A stretch of DNA of 64,000 nucleotides from NCBI RefSeq assembly GCF_002155685.1, contig NZ_MUYK01000004.1:186001-250000 (forward strand), written 5' to 3'. A program made the position numbers and the translations under genes. Source of the stretch: Erythrobacter colymbi (GTDB lineage: Bacteria; Pseudomonadota; Alphaproteobacteria; Sphingomonadales; Sphingomonadaceae). Below, in pieces: positions 24,387 through 32,128 of this stretch. A model generated the notes under the pieces. That model did no database searches and was not told the DNA's origin. It was given only the letters and a program-made list of their open reading frames with translations. The first letter of the stretch is position 1. Each line of letters opens with the position of its first letter.

Positions 24387-24809
24387 TCATGCCCGATGAT
24401 AGGGATGGCCTGCAAGGATCGTGGTGGCGCGGTAGAGCTGCTCCATCAGCATGGCGCGGGCCATCATGTGCGGCCAGGTGGCGGGCCCGAAGGCGAGCAA
24501 CAGGTCGGCCGAGGCGCGCTCGGCATCCGAATGGCCATCCGCCGCGCCGAGCATGAAGCGCGTCTCGCGCACGCCATCATCGCGCCACTTGCCGAGCAGG
24601 GCGGCGAAGGCTTCCGACGTCATGGCCTTCCCGCGTTCGTCGAGCAGCACAGTGCGGCAGGGGGTGAGCGGATCGGCGGCTTTCCCTGCGCCGGTATCGG
24701 GCCATTCGGTGAGCTTCACCGGCCAGGTCAGGCGCCTGGCATAGCGCTCCACCAGCTCGCCCTCAGGCGACCGGCCGATTTTCCCGCGCGCGATGATGTG
24801 GAGGAGGAT
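24387..24809 (-). CDS. rlmH: 23S rRNA pseudouridine1915 N3-methyltransferase RlmH, initiator position reads ATC
   Basis: SPOUT methyltransferase that methylates Ψ1915 of 23S rRNA. The SAM-binding knot ([11 protein letters not shown] and [24 protein letters not shown]) and the C-terminal HPYHRA are intact. The first canonical start in frame is GTG at 24752, which would cut off the first β-strand. Upstream codons continue the family sequence ([18 protein letters not shown]) to codon 24809–24807, where the conserved Met is expected; that codon is ATC, and a TGA lies two codons earlier. Starting there gives the normal 140 residues. Either AUC initiates, or the gene now uses GTG 24752 in truncated form. 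Confidence 0.85.
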   Translation of the reverse strand: MLLHIIARGKIGRSPEGELVERYARRLTWPVKLTEWPDTGAGKAADPLTPCRTVLLDERGKAMTSEAFAALLGKWRDDGVRETRFMLGAADGHSDAERASADLLLAFGPATWPHMMARAMLMEQLYRATTILAGHPYHRA

Positions 24810-24839
24810 GGCTCAGACCCCGATGAAACGGACTGGAAA

Positions 24840-24973
24840 CGGGCCGCAGGCCCGCAAGGCCGACCGGCCGCCCGCAGCGACGCGCCCGGAGGGCGTGTGA
24901 GCGAGGATTTCGCAGCCCGGATGGGCTGCGGAACACAAAGACTCACCGAGGACGGGGGCGCGGAGGCGCCCCC
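24840..24973 (+). repeat. Structured intergenic repeat, copy B (divergent)
   Basis: Four hairpins read on the plus strand: 24840–24854 (CGGGCC, GCA, GGCCCG), 24880–24898 (8-bp stem, GGA loop, one G·T), 24911–24930 (CGCAGCCC, GGAT, GGGCTGCG) and 24954–24973 (GGGGGCGC, GGAG, GCGCCCCC). An outer GTGAG/CTCAC pairing (24897–24901 with 24942–24946) encloses the third. It shares with copies A and C the CCGAGGACG linker and the final GGAG-loop hairpin, which ends 10 bases from the rsfS stop. It fills the rsfS–rlmH gap and abuts the abnormal rlmH start. Confidence 0.7.
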
Positions 24974-24983
24974 GCAACAAATA

Positions 24984-25421
24984 CTAATTCCTACCCAGCA
25001 TCGAGGTTTCGCTGCCTTCGAAGCTCCACATCCGCTCGAGGTTGTAGAAGCTGCGCACTTCGGGGCGGAACAGGTGGACCACCACGTCGCCCGCGTCGAT
25101 CAGCACCCAGTCGGCGGCCGGCAGGCCTTCGACCCGCGCGTGGCCGAAGCCCGCGTGCTTGATCTTCTCGGCGAGCTTCTGCGCCATCGAGGCCACCTGA
25201 CGGGTCGAACGCCCGCTCGCGATCACCATGTGATCGGCGATCGAGCTCTTCCCCTCGAGCGGGATCGAGACGACTTCCTGCGCCTGGTCATCGTCAAGCT
25301 GCGACAGCACCAGCTGGTGCAGGGCATCGGCGCCCATGTCAGCGCGCACCAGCGAGGGCGCGGCAGTGGCGGCGGCTTGCACCGCGCCAAGCGGCAGGGA
25401 AGCGGCGAGGGCTTCGGTCAT
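24984..25421 (-). CDS. rsfS: Ribosomal silencing factor RsfS
   Basis: A 145-residue RsfS/Iojap/YbeB protein that binds ribosomal protein uL14 and blocks 30S–50S joining when nutrients fall. The family core is visible: HQLVLSQLDDDQAQEVVSI, then DHMVIASGRSTRQVASMA, GLPAADWVLIDAGDVVVHLF and RSFYNLERMW. The ~30-residue N-terminal extension is Ala-rich and probably disordered. ATG 25421 is preferred over an upstream TTG. It follows nadD after 90 bases, the usual alphaproteobacterial order nadD–rsfS–rlmH. Confidence 0.95.
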   Translation of the reverse strand: MTEALAASLPLGAVQAAATAAPSLVRADMGADALHQLVLSQLDDDQAQEVVSIPLEGKSSIADHMVIASGRSTRQVASMAQKLAEKIKHAGFGHARVEGLPAADWVLIDAGDVVVHLFRPEVRSFYNLERMWSFEGSETSMLGRN

Positions 25422-25511
25422 CGGCAATCACGTATCTCCAGAGTTCGGGGCGATGAAGGCAGGCATCACGCGCAGGGCCAGCCGGGGCAGCCGAAACGCA
25501 GGATCTGCGCT

Positions 25512-26177
25512 TCATGCGTCCTCCTCTGGGCGGACTGTGCGGAATGTCAGCCGATCGCGCAGCGGCACATCACGATCCGGCCCGAGCAAAGCCTCGGCCC
25601 ACCCGGCATGGGCACGGCGAATGGCCGTGGCCGAGCGGTAGTCCGGATCGAAACGCAGTAACACCAGTGCCGGTGCGCTCCATTGCCCCCGTTTCCGAAT
25701 GCTGGCGGCGGGCACGATATAGCGCCGGAGCCAGGCCATGGCGGGGCTCGCCATAGCCTCTCCATCATAGCCGGGGCGGGCGATCACCGCAATCGGCATT
25801 GTCCGCGCGATCCGCCGCCAGTCCTTCCAGCGGTGCAACTGGGCGAGATTGTCGCTCCCCATCAGCCAGACGAATCGCCGCTTGGGATAGCGCCGGACGA
25901 GCTTTTCGAGGGTATCGACTGTGTAGCGGGTGCCGAGACGCTGCTCGATCGCGGTGGGCACGATCCGCGCGCGGCGGGCCTGCTTGCGGGCCGACAGGAG
26001 CCGCGCCTTGAGCGGTGCCATTCCCGCCTTGGCTTTAAGCGGATTGCCGGGGGAGACCAGCCACCAGGTCTCGTCGAGGCCCAGCGCCCCGGCGGCGAAG
26101 AGCGTGATGCGCCGGTGCCCGCCATGCGCGGGGTTGAAGCTGCCGCCGAGGAGGCCGGTGAGGACGGGATTGCTCAA
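25512..26177 (-). CDS. nadD: Nicotinate-nucleotide adenylyltransferase
   Basis: A 221-residue enzyme that adenylylates nicotinate mononucleotide in NAD biosynthesis. The nucleotidyltransferase motif GGSFNPAHGGHRRIT is at residues 11–25. The second motif, normally ISSTxIR, appears as RSATAIRRAHAG near the C-terminus. The middle segment FVWLMGSDNLAQLHRWKDW is characteristic. It begins 7 bases after the proA stop, so it is co-transcribed with proA and rsfS. The 90 bases before rsfS show nothing notable. Confidence 0.93.
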   Translation of the reverse strand: MSNPVLTGLLGGSFNPAHGGHRRITLFAAGALGLDETWWLVSPGNPLKAKAGMAPLKARLLSARKQARRARIVPTAIEQRLGTRYTVDTLEKLVRRYPKRRFVWLMGSDNLAQLHRWKDWRRIARTMPIAVIARPGYDGEAMASPAMAWLRRYIVPAASIRKRGQWSAPALVLLRFDPDYRSATAIRRAHAGWAEALLGPDRDVPLRDRLTFRTVRPEEDA

Positions 26178-26184
26178 GCCGGCG

Positions 26185-27474
26185 TCAGGGGCGGGTCTGC
26201 CCCTGCCCTCGCACCTGCCACTTGTAGGTCGTCAGCCCCTCGAGCGCGACGGGCCCGCGCGCGTGGAGCCGCCCGGTGGCGATCCCGATCTCCGCGCCGA
26301 GACCGAACTCGCCCCCGTCGGCAAATTGCGAGGAGGCGTTGTGCATCACGATGGCGCTGTCGACTTCATTGAGGAAGCGTTCGGCAGCGGCCTCGTCAGC
26401 AGTGACGATCGCGTCGGTATGGGCGGAGGAATGGCGCGCGATATGCGCCATCGCCGCATCGAGCCCGTCCACCACCGCGACCGAGAGGATCGCGTCGAGA
26501 TATTCGGTGTCCCAGTCGTTGGCGCTCGCCGGGATCACCCGCGGGTCGAAGGCCTGCGCGCGCGCATCGCCGCGCACCTCGCACCCGGCATCGATCAGCG
26601 CCGCGACCAGCGGCGCGGGCTCGGGATAGGCCGAATCGATCAGCAGCGTCTCCATCGACCCGCAGATGCCCGTCCGGCGCAGCTTGGCATTCAATGCGAT
26701 GGCCTGCGCCATCGCCGGATCGGCAGCGGCGTGGATGTAGGTGTGGTTGATCCCGTCAAGATGGGCGAGCACCGGCACCCGCGCATCGTTCTGCACCCGC
26801 TCGACCAGGCTCTTGCCCCCGCGCGGCACGATCATGTCGATCAGCCCGCTCGCGGTCAGCATCGCGCCGACGCAAGCGCGGTCCTGCGAGGGGATGAGCG
26901 TCACGGCTTCGGCCGGAACCCCGCCCGCCACCAGCCCCTCGACGAGGGCAGCGTGGATCGCGCGATTGGAATGCACCGCCTCGCTCCCCCCGCGCAGCAG
27001 CGCCGCATTGCCCGCCCGCACGCACAGCGCGGCGGCATCTGCGGTCACGTTGGGGCGACTTTCGTAGATGATCCCGATGGTGCCGATGGGCACGCGAATG
27101 CGGCTCAGTTTCAAGCCGTTGGGCCGCTCGGACGCGTCGATCACCTGCCCCACCGGATCGGGCAGAGCGGCGACGGCCGCGACCGCATCGGCGATCCCGG
27201 CGAGGCGCGCTTCATCGAGCGCCAGCCGGTCGAGCATCGCGCCCGAAAGCCCGCGCGCCCGGCCCGCCGCAAGGTCTTCGGCATTCGCCGCGAGCACCGC
27301 CGGGGTCGCCGCCCGCAGCGCATCGGCCGCAAGGCGCAGCGCGGCGGCGCGGGCCTCGCTCGGCATCGCGGCAAGCTGGCGCTGGGCCAGCCGCGCGGCC
27401 TTGGCGAGCGCGGTCACCAGCGCTTTCGCGTCGGCGGCGGCGGTATCGGAAGCGGGGGCAGTCATGTGATTCAT
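26185..27474 (-). CDS. proA: Gamma-glutamyl phosphate reductase
   Basis: A 429-residue NADPH enzyme that reduces γ-glutamyl phosphate to glutamate semialdehyde in proline synthesis. The aldehyde-dehydrogenase fold is complete; the catalytic Cys is in RRTGICGSMETLLID, and the cofactor loops IYESRPNVTADAAALC and GSEAVHSNRAIHAAL are visible. The ATG at 27474 has AAGG 6–7 bases upstream. It is the first gene of a minus-strand run through coq7. The divergent region ahead of it carries clustered GANTC sites. Confidence 0.96.
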   Translation of the reverse strand: MNHMTAPASDTAAADAKALVTALAKAARLAQRQLAAMPSEARAAALRLAADALRAATPAVLAANAEDLAAGRARGLSGAMLDRLALDEARLAGIADAVAAVAALPDPVGQVIDASERPNGLKLSRIRVPIGTIGIIYESRPNVTADAAALCVRAGNAALLRGGSEAVHSNRAIHAALVEGLVAGGVPAEAVTLIPSQDRACVGAMLTASGLIDMIVPRGGKSLVERVQNDARVPVLAHLDGINHTYIHAAADPAMAQAIALNAKLRRTGICGSMETLLIDSAYPEPAPLVAALIDAGCEVRGDARAQAFDPRVIPASANDWDTEYLDAILSVAVVDGLDAAMAHIARHSSAHTDAIVTADEAAAERFLNEVDSAIVMHNASSQFADGGEFGLGAEIGIATGRLHARGPVALEGLTTYKWQVRGQGQTRP

Positions 27475-27517
27475 CGCCGGCCTTCTAGCACCCCGGGCAG
27501 GGCCTGTCAGGCCATGC

Positions 27518-27639
27518 GAATCGGTGTGCCAAGGGGCGATTCGCGATATCCCTAACGAAGGTTAACCTTTTCCCGTGCAATCGAGGATCAACTCGCCGCG
27601 AATCCCCGTCGATTCACCTGTGAGCGCGACTTAGGATTC
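27518..27639. promoter_or_regulatory. Cluster of GANTC (CcrM-type) sites in the proA/M23 divergent region
   Basis: Five GANTC sites start at 27518, 27538, 27600, 27611 and 27635, i.e. five in 122 bases. About one per 300 bases would be expected at this base composition. A CtrA half-site-like TTAAC lies at 27562–27566. The gap 27475–27706 contains no gene. GANTC is methylated by CcrM in many alphaproteobacteria and times cell-cycle promoters. Confidence 0.5.
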
Positions 27640-27706
27640 GACCATAGGTAAGCGCGCTGATAGCGGCCCGTCGGGGCTTAATAAAACAATCTTCGGGGCC
27701 GCAATT

Positions 27707-28876
27707 TTGTCACTCAAGCAATCCGCACAAGCGTGGGGCGACCGTCTGCGACAGTGGTTCCCCGACCGCGAGTTCTTCATGCGCGCCGATGGTCAGGTGC
27801 GTTTCATCAAGATTTCGGGCAAGCTCCAGATGCGCGTCGCCGGCGGCGTCGTGGCGATGGCGGTCCTGTGGCTGCTCGCGCTCGCCGTGATGGCCTGGGG
27901 CCAGTACCGCGCCGAGGCCAACCTTGCCGCCTTCGCCGAGGAAAAGGCCCGCGTCGCCACCACCGACGAACGGCTCAAGGCCTATGGCAATGACTTGGAC
28001 AAGGTGGTCGACGATCTCAAGGCGCGGCAGGATTTCCTCGACGAGATGGCCCGCATGCTGCCCGAGGACATGGTCAAGGAAGGCGCCGCGAGCGGCACCG
28101 TGACCGATTCCTCGGCGACCGCGAGCGAGACGGTGAAGAAGGTCAGCGCGCTGATGCCGCAGGCCCGCGGCCTTGCCGAGATGGAAGCCCGCCAGCTCGC
28201 TTTCGTGGAACGCCTCACCCGCTTCGCCGATGCCCGCGCCCGCCGCGCCGAGGCCGCGATGCGCAAGCTCAACCTCGATCCGCAGATGATGGCGCGCGAG
28301 GCGCAGGAAGCGATGGGCGGCCCGTTCGAGGCGCTGTCCGCCGCCGATCTCGACCCGCGCTTCGAGCGTCTCGGCCTCAGCCTCGCCCGCATGGCGGTGT
28401 TCGAGCGTGCCCTCGACGGTATCCCGCAGGTCGTGCCCGCCAGCATCCAGGCGATCACCTCGGGCTTCGGCTACCGCCGTGACCCCTTCAACGGCCATGC
28501 CGCGATGCATGCCGGGATCGACTTCAAGGGCCCGATCGGCTCGCCGGTCTATGCCGCTGCCGATGGCCGCGTGACCTTCACCGGGCAGAAGTCGGGCTAT
28601 GGCAATGCGATCGAGATCACCCACGGTAACGGGATGTTGACCCGTTACGCCCACCTGTCGCGGATCGACGTGAAGGTCGGCCAGCCGGTCGCCGCGGGCA
28701 CCACCATCGGCGGGCTCGGCAACACCGGCCGCTCGACGGGTCCGCACCTGCACTTCGAAGTCCGCATCAATGATCGCGCGGTCAATCCGCGCCCGTTTCT
28801 GGAGGCTGCCCCCAATGTTCTCAAGGAAGTCCGCCGAACCGGATCTGACCAGCCCGCCGCCCGCGCGGCCCGCTAA
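27707..28876 (+). CDS. M23 family metallopeptidase (peptidoglycan endopeptidase)
   Basis: A 389-residue membrane-anchored LytM-type protein. The N-terminal part contains DREFFMRADGQVRFIKISGK and one transmembrane helix (VAMAVLWLLALAVMAWG, ~52–68). A coiled-coil stalk (~75–215) follows, then an M23 domain with complete zinc ligands (MHAGIDFKGPIGSPVYA and GPHLHFEVRINDRAVNP). I favour the TTG start because the residues before the first ATG (27779) read as part of the conserved cytoplasmic leader; that ATG is the alternative. The bactofilin gene overlaps its 3' end, a pairing known for morphogenetic cell-wall hydrolases. Confidence 0.88.
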   Translation: MSLKQSAQAWGDRLRQWFPDREFFMRADGQVRFIKISGKLQMRVAGGVVAMAVLWLLALAVMAWGQYRAEANLAAFAEEKARVATTDERLKAYGNDLDKVVDDLKARQDFLDEMARMLPEDMVKEGAASGTVTDSSATASETVKKVSALMPQARGLAEMEARQLAFVERLTRFADARARRAEAAMRKLNLDPQMMAREAQEAMGGPFEALSAADLDPRFERLGLSLARMAVFERALDGIPQVVPASIQAITSGFGYRRDPFNGHAAMHAGIDFKGPIGSPVYAAADGRVTFTGQKSGYGNAIEITHGNGMLTRYAHLSRIDVKVGQPVAAGTTIGGLGNTGRSTGPHLHFEVRINDRAVNPRPFLEAAPNVLKEVRRTGSDQPAARAAR

Positions 28877-29267
28877 CAGGAGCAGTTTCATGGCCTCCGG
28901 CTCGACCTTCTCGGTGCTTGGTTCCGACGTCACCATCAAGGGCAACATCAGCGCCTCGGCCGATCTGCATATCGACGGGACGGTCGATGGCGACATCACC
29001 TGCGCTTCGCTGGTGCAGGGCGAGAAGAGCAGCATCAGCGGCGCCGTAGTCGCGGAAAGCGCGCGGCTGGCGGGCAAAGTGACCGGCTCGATCACCGCGC
29101 GCGAGCTGGTGATCCTCAAGACCGCCCGGATCGAAGGCGATGTGCATTATGATGCGCTGACCATCGAACAGGGCGCGGAAGTGGACGGGCGTTTCGCTCC
29201 CAATGCGCGGACTGCCGTGAAGGCCGTGCCGAGCGCCGCCGCGCCGCAGGTCGAAGCGGCGGAGTAA
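28815..29267 (+). CDS. Bactofilin family cytoskeletal protein
   Basis: A 150-residue bactofilin (DUF583) that forms β-helical, nucleotide-free filaments at the membrane. The repeat-rich core is clear (GSDVTIKGNISASADLHIDG, VDGDITC, then GKVTGSITARELVILK and ARIEGDVHYDALTI), flanked by short unstructured ends. The ATG at 28815 has GGAGG 9 bases upstream and overlaps the M23 gene by 62 bases; an earlier ATG at 28770 lacks support. Bactofilins recruit M23 hydrolases for shape control, which the overlap supports. Confidence 0.92.
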   Translation: MFSRKSAEPDLTSPPPARPANRSSFMASGSTFSVLGSDVTIKGNISASADLHIDGTVDGDITCASLVQGEKSSISGAVVAESARLAGKVTGSITARELVILKTARIEGDVHYDALTIEQGAEVDGRFAPNARTAVKAVPSAAAPQVEAAE

Positions 29268-29426
29268 GCGCGCTGCGCCCTCTCGCTTGAGGGGGCGGGC
29301 CTCGACTGCGTCCAGCCTGGTCTCAGACCCGGCTCGCGCGGGTCCAGACCCCCTCCAGGGTCGGACTAGCCCCGCCTTGCCCCCCGCTCGCGCCGCGTTT
29401 TCCGGCAGGATTTGCCGGGCGGCGGC

Positions 29427-29446
29427 AATGTTTCACGTGAAACATT
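29427..29446. other. parS site (ParB-binding palindrome) 2
   Basis: The same 16-bp TGTTTCACGTGAAACA core as at 12850 (here 29429–29444), extended to a perfect 20-bp palindrome by AA/TT flanks. It lies in the convergent gap 29268–29464 after bactofilin. Both parS loci are preceded by a similar pyrimidine-rich stretch containing TCCAGACCCCC (12806 and 29343). Confidence 0.93.
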
Positions 29447-29464
29447 CGGCGAACGGCCGGACGG

Positions 29465-31138
29465 TCAGAGCACCTCGGCGCGCAGCGTCTTGCGGTCGAG
29501 CTTGCCGATCATCGTCTTGGGCAGGCTCTCGCGCACCACCACCTGATCGACCCGCTCGTGCTTGCCGATGCGGGCATTGAGCCAGCTCGCCAGCTCCTCG
29601 CCCGTCGCCGCCACACCTTCGTTGAGGGTGACATAGGCGCGCGGCACCTCGCCGCGATATTCTTCCGGAACGCCGATCACCAGCGCCTCCTTCACCGCGG
29701 GGTGTTCGAGGATCACGTCCTCGACCACGCTCGGGAAGACCTTGAAGCCTCCCACGGCGATCATGTCCTTGATGCGGTCGACGATCTCGAGGAAGCCCTC
29801 GTCGTCGATCCGCGCGACATCGCCGGTGCGCAGGTAGCGCTTGCCGCCGAGCTCGACGAAGGTATCGGCATCGGTCTCGGGCCGGTTCCAGTAGCCGCGC
29901 ATCACCTGCGGCCCATGCACCGCAAGCTCGCCCGGCTCACCCTCGGGCGCGAGTTTCGAGGGGTCCTCCTTGTCGAGCAGCACCACCTCGGTCCCCGGCA
30001 CAAGCTGGCCGATGGTGCCGCGCTTGCGAAACCCGTCATAGGGATTGGCCGAAACCACACCCGAGCTTTCGGTGAGGCCATAGCCCTCGCACACGCGCAC
30101 GCCGGTGGTCGCCTCGAACCGCTCGTGCACCGGCCCGGGCATGGGCGCGCCGCCCGAAATGCAGACCTTGAGGCTGCGAAGGTCGGTCTTGGCGAGATCG
30201 GGATGGTCGAGCATCGCCTGGAACATCGTCGGCACGCCCGGAAATCCGGTGCAGCGATACTGCTGGATCGTTGCGAGCACCTGCTTCGTCTCGAACCGCG
30301 GCACCATCGCGATCGATGCACCCGTCACCATCGCGTGATTGAGCAGCGCGGTGTTGGCGAAGACGTGGAAGAACGGCAGCGCGCCCATGAAGCACTCACC
30401 CGTCGGGTTGCCGAAGGGGTTCAGCGCCGCGACCTGCTGGGCATTCACCGACAGCTGATCATGCCCCAGCATCGCCCCCTTGGGCCGCCCGGTGGTGCCG
30501 CCGGTGTATTGCAGCAGGGCAAGATCGGCGGGGGTGACTTCGACCGGTGCGAGCTTACCGACGGGAGTCATCTCGGTCCAGCCCTTCACCGTCGGGCCGT
30601 AAGCCACATCGGCGATCTGCTTGCGCTTCAGGAGCTGGAGCGCGAGGCCCTTGTACCACGGCAGCTGGTCGGCAAGGCTGCCCACCACCAGCGTCTCCAG
30701 CGCCGAGGCGTCGAGCACCTTCTTCGCGGTCTTGTAGAGTTCCGGCACATCGACCGTCACCAGAACCCTGGTGCCGCTGTCTCCCACCTGCCAGCTCAGC
30801 TCCTCGACCGAATAGAGCGGCGAGAAGTTCACCACCACCGCGCCCGCCATCATCGCCCCGTAGTAAGCGGCGGCGTAGATCGGGACATTGGGGAGGAACA
30901 GGCCGACGCGGTCGCCCTTGCCAATGCCGATCGCCTGAAGCCCTACGGCGAAGGCTTGCGCCTGCTTGTGGATCTGACCGTAGCTGTAGGTGCGCCCGAG
31001 GAAGTGCAGGAACGGCGCCTGCGGGTTCATCGCCACCGTGCGTTCGAGCAGCGCGGGCAGGCTCGCGGGCTCGAAGGTGGTGTCGAGCGGGACAGGGTGG
31101 TGATAGGCGGACTTGGCGGGGGCGATACTGACAGTCAT
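29465..31138 (-). CDS. Long-chain fatty acid–CoA ligase (AMP-forming)
   Basis: A 557-residue adenylating enzyme that activates fatty acids to acyl-CoA. ATP/AMP motifs are visible: LQYTGGTTGRPKGAMLGH near 230–247, GYGLTESSG, and YLRTGDVARIDDEGFLEIVDR followed by IKDMI; the C-terminal catalytic Lys is in LPKTMIGKLDRK. The ATG at 31138 begins MTVSIAPAKSAYHH; the upstream open frame is not protein-like. No Shine–Dalgarno is present, and the start codon sits inside an inverted repeat. It probably supplies acyl-CoA to the acyl-CoA dehydrogenase/ETF system. Confidence 0.92.
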   Translation of the reverse strand: MTVSIAPAKSAYHHPVPLDTTFEPASLPALLERTVAMNPQAPFLHFLGRTYSYGQIHKQAQAFAVGLQAIGIGKGDRVGLFLPNVPIYAAAYYGAMMAGAVVVNFSPLYSVEELSWQVGDSGTRVLVTVDVPELYKTAKKVLDASALETLVVGSLADQLPWYKGLALQLLKRKQIADVAYGPTVKGWTEMTPVGKLAPVEVTPADLALLQYTGGTTGRPKGAMLGHDQLSVNAQQVAALNPFGNPTGECFMGALPFFHVFANTALLNHAMVTGASIAMVPRFETKQVLATIQQYRCTGFPGVPTMFQAMLDHPDLAKTDLRSLKVCISGGAPMPGPVHERFEATTGVRVCEGYGLTESSGVVSANPYDGFRKRGTIGQLVPGTEVVLLDKEDPSKLAPEGEPGELAVHGPQVMRGYWNRPETDADTFVELGGKRYLRTGDVARIDDEGFLEIVDRIKDMIAVGGFKVFPSVVEDVILEHPAVKEALVIGVPEEYRGEVPRAYVTLNEGVAATGEELASWLNARIGKHERVDQVVVRESLPKTMIGKLDRKTLRAEVL

Positions 31139-31174
31139 GTCAGTAATTCTGGCGCACAATGGCTTGGGGCACAA
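31127..31174 (-). promoter_or_regulatory. Promoter and inverted repeat at the acyl-CoA ligase start, probably leaderless
   Basis: On the minus strand, TTGTGC (31174–31169), a 17-base spacer, then CAGAAT (31151–31146); the ATG follows 7 bases later, so the mRNA may start at the initiator codon. ACTGACA and TGTCAGT (31127–31133 and 31138–31144) form an 18-bp inverted repeat across the ATG, a possible repressor site. Confidence 0.45.
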
Positions 31175-31262
31175 GCGAAAGTGGGGTGCCGTTTGTCGGA
31201 ATCTCCCCGCCCCGGGCCACATCCGGGACGCGTCTCAGAGGTGCGCAAGGGGAGAGCGACTT

Positions 31263-31364
31263 CGGCCCGCCGAAGGACGGGCCGCGAGTGCACGCGCGCG
31301 AGCCGCAGGCGCTCAAGCCCGGAGGGCTTGAAACAGCGCCGAGGACGGGGCGCGGAGGCGCCCC
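31263..31364 (+). repeat. Structured intergenic repeat, copy C
   Basis: Same architecture as copy A. (1) CGGCCCG/CGGGCCG, 31263–31269 with 31278–31284. (2) A two-part stem 31308–31340 (GGCGCT/AGCGCC outside, CAAGCCC/GGGCTTG inside, loop GGA, bulge AAAC). (3) 31347–31364 (GGGGCGC, GGAG, GCGCCCC). The core 31301–31347 aligns without gaps to 20571–20617. Six of seven differences are three compensatory pairs. It ends 13 bases from the trcR stop. Confidence 0.8.
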
Positions 31365-31377
31365 CGCAATCAGAACA

Positions 31378-32115
31378 TCAAATAAACCCGCTCTCCGGGT
31401 CGATCTTCTCTTCGGCCGCTTCGGCTTCGCGCTTGCGGGCGAGCCAGGCTTCGGCCTCGGCCTCCTGCGCGGCCTGGGCGGCAGCCTTGGTCTGGGCTTC
31501 GCGTTCGGCGCGCAGTTCCTCGATCAGCTTCTCGCGATCGTTGCGCTCGGCCTTCACGGGAGCATCCGCATCCTCGGTGATGCCGGCGCGCTTGGCGGCC
31601 TTGGCCACCATCGCGTCAAGCTCGCGCTGCGAGCACAGGCCGAGGGTCACGGGGTCCTTCGGCGTGATGTTCGAGATGTTCCAGTGCGTGCGGTCACGCA
31701 GCGCGCCGATGGTGTTGCGGGTGGTGCCGATCAGCTTCGAAATCTGCGCGTCCGACACCTCGGGGTGGTTGCGCAGGATCCAGGCGATGCCGTCGGGCTT
31801 GTCCTGACGCTTCGACACGGGGGTGTAGCGCGGGCCCTTGGTGCGGGTCACCTCGACCGGGGCCTTGTGCATCTTGAGCACATAGGAGGGGTCGGCCTGA
31901 CCCTTCTCGATCTCGGCCTGGGTCAGCTCGCCCGAGTGGACGGGATCGCGCCCGGTGTACTTGCTGCCCGCAAGATCATCGGCCATCGCCTGCACTTCGA
32001 GGATGTGGAGGCCGCAGAACTCGGCAATCTGCTCGAACGACAGCGCGGTGTTGTCCACCAGCCAGGTCGCGGTGGCATGCGGCATCAGCGGCTTGGGCTG
32101 ATCCTTGGTCGCCAT
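31378..32115 (-). CDS. trcR: TrcR-type cell-cycle transcriptional regulator (DUF1013)
   Basis: A 245-residue DUF1013 protein, an alphaproteobacteria-specific regulator. The N-terminal family sequence (MPHATATWLVDNTALSFEQIAEFC) and a helix-turn-helix-like segment (VSDAQISKLIGTTRNTIGALRDR, ~130–152) are intact. The C-terminal ~60 residues form a charged coiled coil. The ATG has CGGAGA 8 bases upstream. An intrinsic-terminator-like hairpin ends only about 14 bases before the ATG. A structured repeat copy follows the stop. Confidence 0.85.
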   Translation of the reverse strand: MATKDQPKPLMPHATATWLVDNTALSFEQIAEFCGLHILEVQAMADDLAGSKYTGRDPVHSGELTQAEIEKGQADPSYVLKMHKAPVEVTRTKGPRYTPVSKRQDKPDGIAWILRNHPEVSDAQISKLIGTTRNTIGALRDRTHWNISNITPKDPVTLGLCSQRELDAMVAKAAKRAGITEDADAPVKAERNDREKLIEELRAEREAQTKAAAQAAQEAEAEAWLARKREAEAAEEKIDPESGFI

Positions 32116-32128
32116 GGGGAATCTCCGT

